A stretch of DNA of 64,000 bases from Hymenobacter aquaticus (lineage in GTDB: Bacteria > Bacteroidota > Bacteroidia > Cytophagales > Hymenobacteraceae). A model generated the notes under the pieces. That model was not told the origin of the DNA, ran no database searches, and saw only the letters and a program-made list of their open reading frames with translations. Where the stretch lies: the NCBI RefSeq assembly GCF_004765605.1, contig NZ_SRLC01000001.1, forward strand, positions 682,001 through 746,000, given 5' to 3'. The position numbers and the translations under genes are program-made. Positions 1 to 9,812 of this stretch are shown here, one piece after another. Within the stretch, counting starts at the first letter, position 1, and each line of letters opens with the position of its first letter.

Positions 1-983
<983 letters not shown>

Positions 984-1032
984 GGGGCCGAAAACGGGGT
1001 GAAAATGGGTGGGAGATGGGGGAATCGCAGGA

Positions 1033-1040
1033 CAAAAATA
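1033..1040 (-). promoter_or_regulatory. Candidate -7 element for pckA
   Basis: On the minus strand this reads TATTTTTG, a full match to the Bacteroidota -7 consensus TAnnTTTG. It would start transcription about 45 nt upstream of pckA. I do not see a good TTTG-like -33 element 19-21 nt further upstream, so this is tentative. Confidence 0.4.
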
Positions 1041-1090
1041 GACAAAAAACTGATGCTGACGCTTACAGTTGTTAGTTAAACAGAAAATTT

Positions 1091-1104
1091 AGCGAATATT
1101 CGCT
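1091..1104. promoter_or_regulatory. Perfect 14-bp palindrome, candidate operator
   Basis: AGCGAATATTCGCT equals its own reverse complement. It sits in the divergent pckA/POT promoter region, about 50 bp upstream of the pckA -7 box. It shares the half-site GCGAA/TTCGC with the second palindrome at 1144-1157. No regulator is assigned. Confidence 0.35.
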
Positions 1105-1143
1105 ATGCCAACAAGTCTATAGGCCCTGAAAAGCCCCCTACGG

Positions 1144-1157
1144 TTCGCAATTGCGAA
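1144..1157. promoter_or_regulatory. Second perfect 14-bp palindrome, candidate operator
   Basis: TTCGCAATTGCGAA is a perfect palindrome starting 53 bp from the one at 1091-1104 and built from the same GCGAA half-site in the opposite arrangement. A near-consensus -7 box for the POT gene, TAGCTTTA at 1165-1172, lies immediately downstream, so a bound protein could block that promoter. Confidence 0.35.
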
Positions 1158-1235
1158 AGTTTTGTAGCTTTACCAACGCCCGTCCGGCAGTTGCCGGCGG
1201 GTCTTTCTTTCTCCCCTCACCTTTATTTCCCTTTC

Positions 1236-2969
1236 ATGCAAACAGCCTCCGCCGTACGCGAGCAACCTACTATGCCCGCGTCGACTGGTCATCCCAAGGG
1301 CCTGTATGTGCTCTTCGCTACCGAAATGTGGGAGCGTTTCAGCTATTACGGCATGCGCGCCCTGTTGTCGCTCTACATGATCAAGGCCCTCCTGATGAAC
1401 AAGGAGATGTCCTCGCTCATCTACGGCAACTATACCAGCCTTGTGTACCTCACGCCGCTGCTGGGTGGCTACGTCGCCGACCGTTACTGGGGCAACCGCC
1501 GCTCGATTCTGGTGGGGGGGCTGCTGATGGCGGCCGGGCAGTTCTGCTTGTTTTTCAGCGCCTCCATGTTTCAGACGGGCCAGACGGCGGTGCCTTCCTC
1601 CCAGCTGCTGCTGTTCTTCCTGGGCCTGGGCTGCCTGATCTTTGGCAACGGCTTCTTTAAGCCCAATATCTCCTCGATGGTTGGTTCGCTCTATCCCAAG
1701 GGCGATTCGCGCATTGACGCGGCCTACACCATCTTCTACATGGGCATCAACCTGGGCGCGTTTTTCTCGCCCCTGGTCTGCGGCACGCTCGGCGACACGG
1801 GCAACCCGGCCGACTTCAAGTGGGGCTTCCTGGCGGCCGGTATCGGCATGCTCGTGGGTAGCCTCACCTTTGAGCTGCTGAAAAGCAAGTACGTCGTAAC
1901 GGCCGAAGGTGCCCCGCTGGGCGCCAAGCCCGAGCGCACGGTGGAAGCCTCCCCGGTCGTGCCCGTGCAGACCGACGGCCCCGTCCGCTCCGAAACCATT
2001 GCCCAGCCCGCCAAGAGCTTCGCCAGCAAGCTGCCCATGCTCATTGGCCTGTTTGCGGTAGTATACGCCGCCATTGCCTGGCTGATGGACCGCGACTGGA
2101 TTGGCGCGCTGGTGTTCTCGGCCATGATTGTGGCTCCCATTACCATCCTGACCGACCCCACGCTTACGGCCCGCGAGAAGCAGAAGATCTACGTGATTTT
2201 CATTCTGAGCTTCTTCGTAATCTTCTTCTGGGGCACGTTCGAGCAGGCCGGCGCCTCGCTGACCTTCTTCGCCGACGAGCAAACCGACCGGCAGCTGGGC
2301 GCGTACACCGTGCCGGCTTCGTATTTCCAGTCGGCCAATGCGTTGTTTATCATCGTGTTTGCCCCCATCTTCGCCGTGCTCTGGACCTGGATGGGCAAGC
2401 GGGGTACCGAGCCTTCTTCGCCCCTGAAAATGGCTATCAGCCTGATGCTGATGGCCGTGGGTTACCTCATCATTGCCTTCGGGGTGAAGGGCGTGGACGC
2501 CAGCACCAAGGTGAGCATGTTCTGGCTGATTACGATGTACCTGGTGCACACCTTCGCCGAGCTGTGCTTGTCGCCCATTGGTCTGGCCCTGGTAAACAAG
2601 CTGGCTCCGGCCCGCTTTGCTTCGCTGCTGATGGCCGTGTGGTTCCTGGCTACGGCGGCCGGCAACAAGCTGGCGGGTGTGCTGTCGGGCCTATATCCTC
2701 CCGGTCCCGGCGAATTTGCTAAAGCCTCCAAGGCTGGCATCAACCTGCCCGACATTCTGAACGGCACCTCCCAGGCCACGGCCGACGTCACGGCCAAGCT
2801 GACCGAGCTGGAGCTGACCTCGCACTGGCCCTCATTCCTGGGCTTCCAAATCACCAGCCTCTACGACTTCTTCCTGATTTTCGTCGGGCTGTCGGCCGTT
2901 GCTTCGCTTATCCTGTTCGTGCTCTACAAGCGTCTGAACACGATGATGGCCGAGCCGGTAGAGGCGTAG
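1236..2969 (+). CDS. POT/PTR2 family proton-dependent oligopeptide transporter
   Basis: Inner-membrane major-facilitator protein importing di- and tripeptides with protons. The PTR2 signature ExxERFxYYG is present (EMWERFSYYGMRALL), as is the second family signature FYMGINLG with a nearby TM segment. Many hydrophobic helices are visible to the end, including a long central linker (EGAPLGAKPERTVEASPVV) and an extended segment between the last two helices (LYPPGPGEFAKASKAGIN to LELTSHWPSFLG). The start is set at ATG 1236 (577 aa); ATG 1272 (MPASTGHPKGLY) is equally credible because the conserved part begins at KGLYVLFATEMWER. It diverges from pckA and is followed at once by a strong terminator. 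Function is confident, exact substrate is not. Confidence 0.93.
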   Translation: MQTASAVREQPTMPASTGHPKGLYVLFATEMWERFSYYGMRALLSLYMIKALLMNKEMSSLIYGNYTSLVYLTPLLGGYVADRYWGNRRSILVGGLLMAAGQFCLFFSASMFQTGQTAVPSSQLLLFFLGLGCLIFGNGFFKPNISSMVGSLYPKGDSRIDAAYTIFYMGINLGAFFSPLVCGTLGDTGNPADFKWGFLAAGIGMLVGSLTFELLKSKYVVTAEGAPLGAKPERTVEASPVVPVQTDGPVRSETIAQPAKSFASKLPMLIGLFAVVYAAIAWLMDRDWIGALVFSAMIVAPITILTDPTLTAREKQKIYVIFILSFFVIFFWGTFEQAGASLTFFADEQTDRQLGAYTVPASYFQSANALFIIVFAPIFAVLWTWMGKRGTEPSSPLKMAISLMLMAVGYLIIAFGVKGVDASTKVSMFWLITMYLVHTFAELCLSPIGLALVNKLAPARFASLLMAVWFLATAAGNKLAGVLSGLYPPGPGEFAKASKAGINLPDILNGTSQATADVTAKLTELELTSHWPSFLGFQITSLYDFFLIFVGLSAVASLILFVLYKRLNTMMAEPVEA

Positions 2970-2989
2970 TACCTTCTATACCGATCTGT

Positions 2990-3024
2990 AAAAGCCCCGC
3001 TGGATTGTCCGGCGGGGCTTTTTC
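2990..3024 (+). terminator. Rho-independent terminator of the POT gene
   Basis: AAAGCCCCGC and GCGGGGCTTT form a 10-bp stem around an 11-nt loop, followed by a T run. It begins 20 nt after the POT stop codon. Confidence 0.85.
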
Positions 3025-3151
3025 GTTGATCGGCTGTAACGCGCAGTTTCACTGGGCGAATCGTTGAACAAGGCGTAGGATGCCTGTATTGCGTAGCGCT
3101 GTGTGCGTCTATTGCTCATTTGCGGCCCAGCACCAGTCCGCCACCACGGCT

Positions 3152-3170
3152 CGCGAAGTGGAACTTCGCG
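3152..3170. other. Small perfect hairpin in the POT-groEL gap
   Basis: CGCGAAGT-GGA-ACTTCGCG is an 8-bp perfect stem with a 3-nt loop. It lies between the POT terminator and the compound groEL terminator, with no T tract on either strand. Its role is unknown; the rest of 3025-3151 shows nothing I recognise. Confidence 0.4.
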
Positions 3171-3177
3171 TTACATG

Positions 3178-3249
3178 CAGCTGCTCGGACCAACAAAAAG
3201 CCCCGCCGAATAAATTCAGCGGGGCTTTTCTAATTGGTCCGAGCAGCTG
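3178..3249 (-). terminator. Compound nested hairpin at the 3' end of groEL
   Basis: An inner terminator (AAAAGCCCCGC 3196-3206 / GCGGGGCTTTT 3219-3229, with GAAT/ATTC extending into the loop) is enclosed by perfect 16-nt outer arms, CAGCTGCTCGGACCAA at 3178-3193 and its complement at 3234-3249. Only a 2-nt and a 4-nt internal loop separate the two stems. On the minus strand the inner stem is followed by a T run, as expected for groESL termination. Confidence 0.8.
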
Positions 3250-3266
3250 GCTCGGGCGGGGCCGAA

Positions 3267-4913
<1,647 letters not shown>

Positions 4914-4950
4914 TTAACAGAGAGGATGAATTCGGAAAGGAAAGGGTGAT

Positions 4951-5241
4951 TTACAGGACGGCGAAAATGTCCGACTCGCGCATGATCAGGTAGTCCTGGC
5001 CATCCACGGTGATTTCCGTACCGGCGTATTTGCCATATAGCACCTGGTCGCCCACTTTCACCTGGGGCTGGATCAGCGTGCCGCTGTCGGCCACTTTGCC
5101 TTCGCCTACAGCCACTACTTCGCCACGCTGGGGCTTTTCTTTTGCTGTATCGGGGATGATGATGCCCGATTTGGTTTTTTCCTCAGCAGCAGCCGGTGCA
5201 ATGATGACGCGGTCAGCCAGCGGTTTCATGCTTAGTGACAT
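4951..5241 (-). CDS. groES: Co-chaperonin GroES (Hsp10)
   Basis: Heptameric lid of GroEL. Start ATG at 5241 gives [17 protein letters not shown] and 96 aa, the normal size; ATG 5229 (MKPLADRV) is also possible. The mobile loop is seen around [19 protein letters not shown] and the C-terminal part contains [17 protein letters not shown]. An upstream in-frame extension to 5337 is open but not GroES-like. It is co-transcribed with groEL. The 270-nt gap to secG carries the secG terminator and presumably the groES promoter, where I found no clear TAnnTTTG box. Confidence 0.98.
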   Translation of the reverse strand: MSLSMKPLADRVIIAPAAAEEKTKSGIIIPDTAKEKPQRGEVVAVGEGKVADSGTLIQPQVKVGDQVLYGKYAGTEITVDGQDYLIMRESDIFAVL

Positions 5242-5450
5242 ATTGTTCGTTTTGGTTGAATGGGTTGGTTGAAATGAACCTGTGCCCGCAGGCAACACTT
5301 CTTGTGCCAGCCTCCCAGAACCTGACAGAATGAACACGTTTTAGCGCTATTCTCAGTCAGGTTTTCACTGCTTCGTGCCCACGTGTCAGGGTATCGCGCA
5401 AAAAGTTGCTTCAGTCGGGAAGGAGTGGCGGCAACTGAATTCCTGGGAAA

Positions 5451-5500
5451 AACAAAAGCCGCTGGCTCCCCGAAAGGAACCAGCGGCTTGAAAAAACAGA
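5451..5500 (-). terminator. Terminator of the lptE-secG transcript
   Basis: GCCGCTGG (5458-5465) pairs with CCAGCGGC (5480-5487), with further partial pairing inward and A/T runs on both sides (CAAAAG left, TTGAAAAAAC right). On the minus strand it follows secG and ends in T-rich sequence, separating secG from groES. Confidence 0.75.
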
Positions 5501-5512
5501 GCTAAACTCAGG

Positions 5513-5914
5513 CTACTGAGCCGGTGTGGTGGCGGGCTGCTGAGCTGGAGCGGCGGCGGGAGCAGCGGCCGGAGCCGGAGCCGGAGCGCCGGGAGCGGCC
5601 GGGGCAGGCGTAGCCGGGGCCGTGGGCAGCTTGGCTTCCAGAGCGCGCTGCTGGTTGACGCTGCGAACCGGGCCGGCGGCGTCCGAGGTGCCATTCAGCA
5701 CGTGGGTGCCCAGGGTCAGGACCATCATACCGATGGCAAAGCCCCAGGTGAGGCGCTCCAGCAAATCACCGGTCCGTTTTACGCCCATCAGGTTGGCCGC
5801 GCCGCCCGAGCCAAACTGGCTCGACAGTCCACCACCTTTGGGGTTTTGGGCCAGCACTACCAGCGCCAGCAGCAAGCATACGAAGAGAATCAGGCCAATG
5901 AGAGCGTAATACAT
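5513..5914 (-). CDS. secG: Preprotein translocase subunit SecG
   Basis: Small inner-membrane partner of SecYE. It has two hydrophobic helices, ALIGLILFVCLLLALVVL near the N-terminus and a second one around LTWGFAIGMMVLTLGTHVL. The conserved linker QNPKGGGLSSQFGSGG sits between them with the following NLMGVKRTGDLLERLTW. The last ~45 residues are an Ala/Pro tail, longer than in E. coli SecG and common in Bacteroidota. The ATG follows the stop codon of the upstream gene with no gap (TAAATG), indicating translational coupling. Confidence is high. Confidence 0.96.
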   Translation of the reverse strand: MYYALIGLILFVCLLLALVVLAQNPKGGGLSSQFGSGGAANLMGVKRTGDLLERLTWGFAIGMMVLTLGTHVLNGTSDAAGPVRSVNQQRALEAKLPTAPATPAPAAPGAPAPAPAAAPAAAPAQQPATTPAQ

Positions 5915-7402
5915 TTACTCGGTAGATTTCAGTTGTTGAATTTGGTCGGCAAAATACGCCTTTTTTTCCGGCTGACGCACCATCAGCCGTTCATATATTT
6001 CAATTGCCTTGTGGAGCTTGCCCTGACGCACCATGATTTGGGCCAGGCTTTCGGAGGCCAGATCGGGCACGCCCTGGGTGCTGCGCACCGACAAATCGGT
6101 TTGCTCCTCGCCCGCGGCCGGCCGGGCGGCCGGGGTGCGCAGGCGGGGCTTGTTGCGCAAGAACTTGTTGATCAGGTCAAAGGACGAGGGGGCGGGCGGC
6201 GGCGCGGGCTGGTAGCGGGGGGGCTGCGCGTGCAGCAGGGCATCGGGGGCAAAGAACGTGGTACCGGGCAGGGCAATAGTAAGCTCGTCGGCCGCTTGCA
6301 GGCAGAAGCCCAGGCGGCTGCCGCCGCTGAGCGCGTAAGCCAGGAAGTCGTCGCCGCGGAAGCCGGCCGCGGCGGTTTCCGCGGCGGCAGTGGGAGCTTC
6401 GTCTTCCTGCGGCACCGGCAGCTCATACACTGCTCCGTGGGCCGGGTCGGGGAGGCCCAGGCCAAATTCAAACCGGGAAGACCCAGCCTCGGCCGGAGGG
6501 CGGATGGGCGGCGCAACCGGCGGCAGGATGTCTTCGTCGGCCGGCTCCGCAACCGGTTCCGCGGCAGGGAAGGTGGCCGCTACCGGCTCCAGATTTTCGG
6601 CGGGTACAGAAGAATCTTCGGGCAGTAGCTCGTCAGCAATAACCGCTTGATCAATAGGGGTATTTGCCGTGTCGGGCTCAAGTAGTTCCGAGCTGGAAGC
6701 GGCGTCCGTTACAGCTTCCGGCCCGGGCGTGTTTTCCGCCGGCTCCTGCTCTGCGGCGGAAGCTTCGGCTTCCTGCTCCGGAATAGCTGCCAGGATGGTA
6801 GCTTCCGGCGCGGCGGCCGGCGCCAAGACTTCAGTTGAAGCCTCAGGTGTGCGTTCCAGCGCTGTTTCTTCTAGAGCTTCCGGCTGCTGTTCGGCGGTGG
6901 GCAACTCCTCCTGAATCGGCGCCTCAGACGGCTCCGCTACCTCGATCTGCTCGGGGGTGGGTATTTCCTCTGAAGCGACAAGCGAAACGCTGTCGGCGGC
7001 GGCTGGGGCCGGAGCTACTTCCGCCGCTGCGGCTTCCGGAGCCGCAACCTCTTCTTCGGCAGGTTCTGCCGGCGCCACAGCTACGAAGGTAGCTTCCGGG
7101 CCCAGGGCGGGCGTTTCATCCCCGGGAGCGACCGGGGCCGGGGCCGCAAACTGCTCGGTAGTACTGAAGGCCGGCTGCTCGATCAGCTGGCGCAGCAACT
7201 GGCGGTCGGTGGCGTAGGTGGCGGCCCGGCGCAGGCGCTGGCCGGCCAGCATGCTGCCCTGATCGTGGGCGGCCTTGGCCAGCAGCACGTGGGCCGTCTG
7301 GCAGTAGGGAAAGGCCGCCGCCAGCTGCTCCAACTCCCGGATTTCGGTTTCCGAAATGGCGCTTACATGATCAAGAATGTGCAACAGCGACGCGCGGGTC
7401 AT
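5915..7402 (-). CDS. Low-complexity protein with C-terminal TPR-like helices (secG operon)
   Basis: Function unknown. The N-terminal ~75 residues are helical (MTRASLLHILDHVSAISETE, then QLAAAFPYCQTAHVLLAKAA). A stretch of roughly 270 residues dominated by Ala, Glu and Pro follows, then a folded-looking part (RFEFGLGLPDPAHGAVYELP) and a conserved C-terminal block with SFDLINKFLRNK and SLAQIMVRQGKLHKAIEIYE, which resembles a single tetratricopeptide hairpin. There is no signal peptide. The gene lies between lptE and secG and its stop touches the secG start. I recall this position being kept in other Bacteroidota, which points to a role in envelope biogenesis or secretion, but that is inference. 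Confidence 0.85.
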   Translation of the reverse strand: MTRASLLHILDHVSAISETEIRELEQLAAAFPYCQTAHVLLAKAAHDQGSMLAGQRLRRAATYATDRQLLRQLIEQPAFSTTEQFAAPAPVAPGDETPALGPEATFVAVAPAEPAEEEVAAPEAAAAEVAPAPAAADSVSLVASEEIPTPEQIEVAEPSEAPIQEELPTAEQQPEALEETALERTPEASTEVLAPAAAPEATILAAIPEQEAEASAAEQEPAENTPGPEAVTDAASSSELLEPDTANTPIDQAVIADELLPEDSSVPAENLEPVAATFPAAEPVAEPADEDILPPVAPPIRPPAEAGSSRFEFGLGLPDPAHGAVYELPVPQEDEAPTAAAETAAAGFRGDDFLAYALSGGSRLGFCLQAADELTIALPGTTFFAPDALLHAQPPRYQPAPPPAPSSFDLINKFLRNKPRLRTPAARPAAGEEQTDLSVRSTQGVPDLASESLAQIMVRQGKLHKAIEIYERLMVRQPEKKAYFADQIQQLKSTE

Positions 7403-7553
7403 AGACGGAAACGGTAAGGGGAAAAAGTGACCGGCCGGGCCACCCCGGGCGCGCTCCTAATGCTACGGAACGGCTTACGGGGCGGCAAAAGTGCATCAAA
7501 TTACGCAGGAAACCCACGCTAACCGGGAAAACAGCCGCTTTTCCGGCCGCCGC

Positions 7554-8090
7554 CTACCAGTTGGCTACCGACTTGTTGAAGGCGTCGGTGATGATGTTGA
7601 GCATGATGCGCCGCAGGGCCACGGGGTCGTTGTTGATGCGGGCAATATCCTGGGTGGCGGGAAAGTCGCCGTAGCTCTGGAAGGTTTGCTCGAAATCCTG
7701 CTTGGGGTCCTGGGTGTTGGTGTAGCGCACCCGCACCTGAATGGTCAGGCGGTTGACGCCGGCCTGGTCGACACCGTTCTGGCTTTGAATAGCGGCGGGG
7801 GCAAAGTCGTAGGCTACGATCTGGCCCTCGAACTGCAGGTCGCCGTTGCGGGGCACCAGCTTGAGGGTAGTATTACGCTGAAAATAGTCCTTGAACTCCT
7901 CAGTGAAGCGCTGAGCCAGAAAGGACGGGCCGTTGCTGGCCGTGTTCTGAAACGTCTGGATGGAAATGGTTTTCACCGCCGGATCGAGGCTGGTGCCGGT
8001 GAAGGAATACACGCTGCACCCGCTAAACAGCGGCAGCAGGGCCAGCAGCACCAGCCAGGCGGCCAGTTTCCTATAGTTGCTCCAGGTCAT
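7554..8090 (-). CDS. lptE: LptE-family LPS assembly lipoprotein
   Basis: Outer-membrane lipoprotein expected to plug the LptD barrel and help insert LPS. The signal peptide ends in the lipobox LFSGC (Cys25) and is followed by SVYSFTGTSLDPAVKTISIQ. The hallmark start of the mature domain is present: a Y/F-F-G/T-G segment, then a beta strand and an NTASNGPSFLAQRFTEEF helix. At 178 aa the size fits the family. It overlaps the 3' end of the sigma54 activator gene by 20 nt, so the two are co-transcribed. Confidence 0.9.
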   Translation of the reverse strand: MTWSNYRKLAAWLVLLALLPLFSGCSVYSFTGTSLDPAVKTISIQTFQNTASNGPSFLAQRFTEEFKDYFQRNTTLKLVPRNGDLQFEGQIVAYDFAPAAIQSQNGVDQAGVNRLTIQVRVRYTNTQDPKQDFEQTFQSYGDFPATQDIARINNDPVALRRIMLNIITDAFNKSVANW

Positions 8091-9393
8091 ATTGCTTCAG
8101 CTTGCGGTAGAGGGTGCGCTCCGAAATGCCCAGGTCGTGGGCGGCGTATTTGCGCTTGTTGTGGTGCTTTTTGAGGGCCTTCATAATCATTTCCTTTTCC
8201 TTGGCCTCCAGGGAAAGGGTTTCCTCTTCCGTCTCGTGCGGAATGTCTTCCACCCGTTGCGGCTCGTCTTCGTAGGTGGCGGCGTCTTCCACCGTTATTT
8301 CCGGTCGCGGGTTGATGAAGTACTCCGTCGCGCCGCCGTCGGTGGGGCCAGAACGGGCCAGGCGGCTGTTTTCGTATACCGGGGCCACGTTCAGGTTGTT
8401 GAACAGGTGGCTGTTCTGGCGCAGCAGCTCCTGGGCTTCGGCGGGGCGCTGCCCGGCGGCCATTTCCAGCACCAGCTTTTTGAGGTCGGTCATGTCGCGG
8501 CGCATGTCGAAGAGCACCTTGTAGAGCAGGTCGCGCTCGGAGTAGCCGTTGGCTTCGGCTCCCGCGCCGGAGGCGCTCAGCAGCATGGGCAGGCGGCTGC
8601 TCTGCTCGGCGGGCAAATACTGGCGCAGGCGGGCATTGTCCACGTCCCGCTCGGTTTCCAGCACCGACATCTGCTCGGCCACGTTCTTGAGCTGGCGGAT
8701 GTTGCCGGGGAAGCTGAAGCGCTGCAACTCCGTCACGGCCTCCGGGCTCAGGGCAATGGGCTTGACGCGGTACCGCTCGGCAAAATCAGTAGCGAACTTG
8801 CGGAACAGTAGGTAGATATCGTCGCCCCGCTCCCGCAGCGGTGGAACCGTAATCGGCACGGTGTTGAGGCGGTAGTAGAGGTCTTCCCGGAATTTGCCCT
8901 CGCGCACGGCGTCGAGCAGGTTCACGTTGGTAGCAGCCACCACGCGCACGTCGGTCTTCTGCACTTTGCTGGAGCCCACGCGGATAAACTCGCCGTTTTC
9001 GAGCACGCGCAAGAGGCGGGCCTGGGTGCCGAGCGGCATTTCCCCGATTTCGTCGAGGAAGATCGTGCCGCCGTTGGTCACTTCGAAATAGCCTTTGCGG
9101 GCCTCCTGGGCGCCGGTAAACGAACCTTTCTCGTGGCCAAACAGCTCGGAGTCAATCGTGCCCTCAGGAATGGCCCCGCAGTTGATGGCAATGAACTGCC
9201 CGTGCTTGCGCGGCGAGAGGGCGTGGATGATCTTGGAAAAGGATTCCTTCCCCGAGCCGCTTTCCCCGGTGATGAGCACCGTCATATCGGTGGGCGCGAC
9301 CTGGGCCGCCACCTGAATGGCGTAGTTCAAGGCCGGCGCATTGCCGATAATGCCGAAGCGTTGCTTGATGGATTGTATTTCGGAAGGTGTCAA
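8071..9393 (-). CDS. Sigma54-interacting AAA+ transcription activator (no receiver domain)
   Basis: Activates RpoN-dependent promoters by ATP hydrolysis. The AAA+ module begins near the N-terminus: Walker A GESGSGKES, the sigma54-contacting loop as GSFTGA instead of GAFTGA, Walker B GGTIFLDEIGEM, and the arginine region FREDLYYRLN. A linker of ~150 residues leads to a Fis-type helix-turn-helix at the C-terminus (HDLGISERTLYRKLKQYDLE). There is no receiver, GAF or PAS domain ahead of the AAA+ module, so control must come from expression or an unseen partner. The start is a TTG at 9393; no ATG fits. It heads the lptE-secG transcript, a gene order I recall as conserved in Bacteroidota. Confidence 0.92.
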   Translation of the reverse strand: MTPSEIQSIKQRFGIIGNAPALNYAIQVAAQVAPTDMTVLITGESGSGKESFSKIIHALSPRKHGQFIAINCGAIPEGTIDSELFGHEKGSFTGAQEARKGYFEVTNGGTIFLDEIGEMPLGTQARLLRVLENGEFIRVGSSKVQKTDVRVVAATNVNLLDAVREGKFREDLYYRLNTVPITVPPLRERGDDIYLLFRKFATDFAERYRVKPIALSPEAVTELQRFSFPGNIRQLKNVAEQMSVLETERDVDNARLRQYLPAEQSSRLPMLLSASGAGAEANGYSERDLLYKVLFDMRRDMTDLKKLVLEMAAGQRPAEAQELLRQNSHLFNNLNVAPVYENSRLARSGPTDGGATEYFINPRPEITVEDAATYEDEPQRVEDIPHETEEETLSLEAKEKEMIMKALKKHHNKRKYAAHDLGISERTLYRKLKQYDLEQL

Positions 9394-9473
9394 GGTCGGA
9401 AGTAGGTTTTTCGGGAGGAAGACGAAATAGAGAATGAATTACTCTATAACTATAGCATTGTAGGACCAAGCGA

Positions 9474-9794
9474 CTAACGGCCGGCAAAGAAGTTGTCAAA
9501 CTGCCTTTGCTTGCTGAAACCACCATTGCTCTTCAAAAACAGAGTTTCCGGCTCGTATTCATCAACGATGCCCGTGATGGTCTAGTCTTTAAAAATGAGG
9601 CTTGGCTTTTTATAAAAGAGGTAAGTTTTCAAGGAGACATGGTCTTCTTCAGCATCCCTAAAAAGCCGCTCAATCTCATTCTGATCAAAAACGACGCTCA
9701 AAAAGAGTTGCAGTTCCTGCAAAGTCGTGCGCAGTTTCTCCTCGATAAATAGGATCTGATAAGGCTCTACAATTTGGTAGGGCTTGCTACGCAT
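9474..9794 (-). pseudogene. Small ORF with an in-frame amber codon, possible pseudogene
   Basis: Starting at ATG 9794 the minus strand encodes 70 residues (MRSKPYQIVEPYQILFIEEK ... KKPSLIFKD), then TAG at 9582-9584. It continues in the same frame for 35 more sensible residues (TITGIVDEYEPETLFLKSNG ... FDNFFAGR) to a second TAG at 9474-9476. The segment is clearly richer in A/T than its neighbours. It sits between miaB and the sigma54 activator in an otherwise tight cluster. Either a nonsense mutation split one 105-residue protein or only the first part is used. A plus-strand frame (9507-9752, TTG start) is also open here, so the coding strand is not certain. I recognise no family. Confidence 0.4.
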
Positions 9795-9812
9795 GAACCA
9801 ACCAAAAACCAA

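Noticed and set aside
5291..5311. Sigma54-like promoter (TGGCAC ... TTGC) upstream of groES
   Set aside because: Spacing between GG and GC is 13 nt where 10 is required. No CIRCE element either.
9507..9752. Plus-strand 81-codon ORF (TTG start) antisense to the interrupted ORF
   Set aside because: No ATG, no neighbours on that strand, and the minus frame has an ATG and cluster co-orientation; kept only as an alternative.
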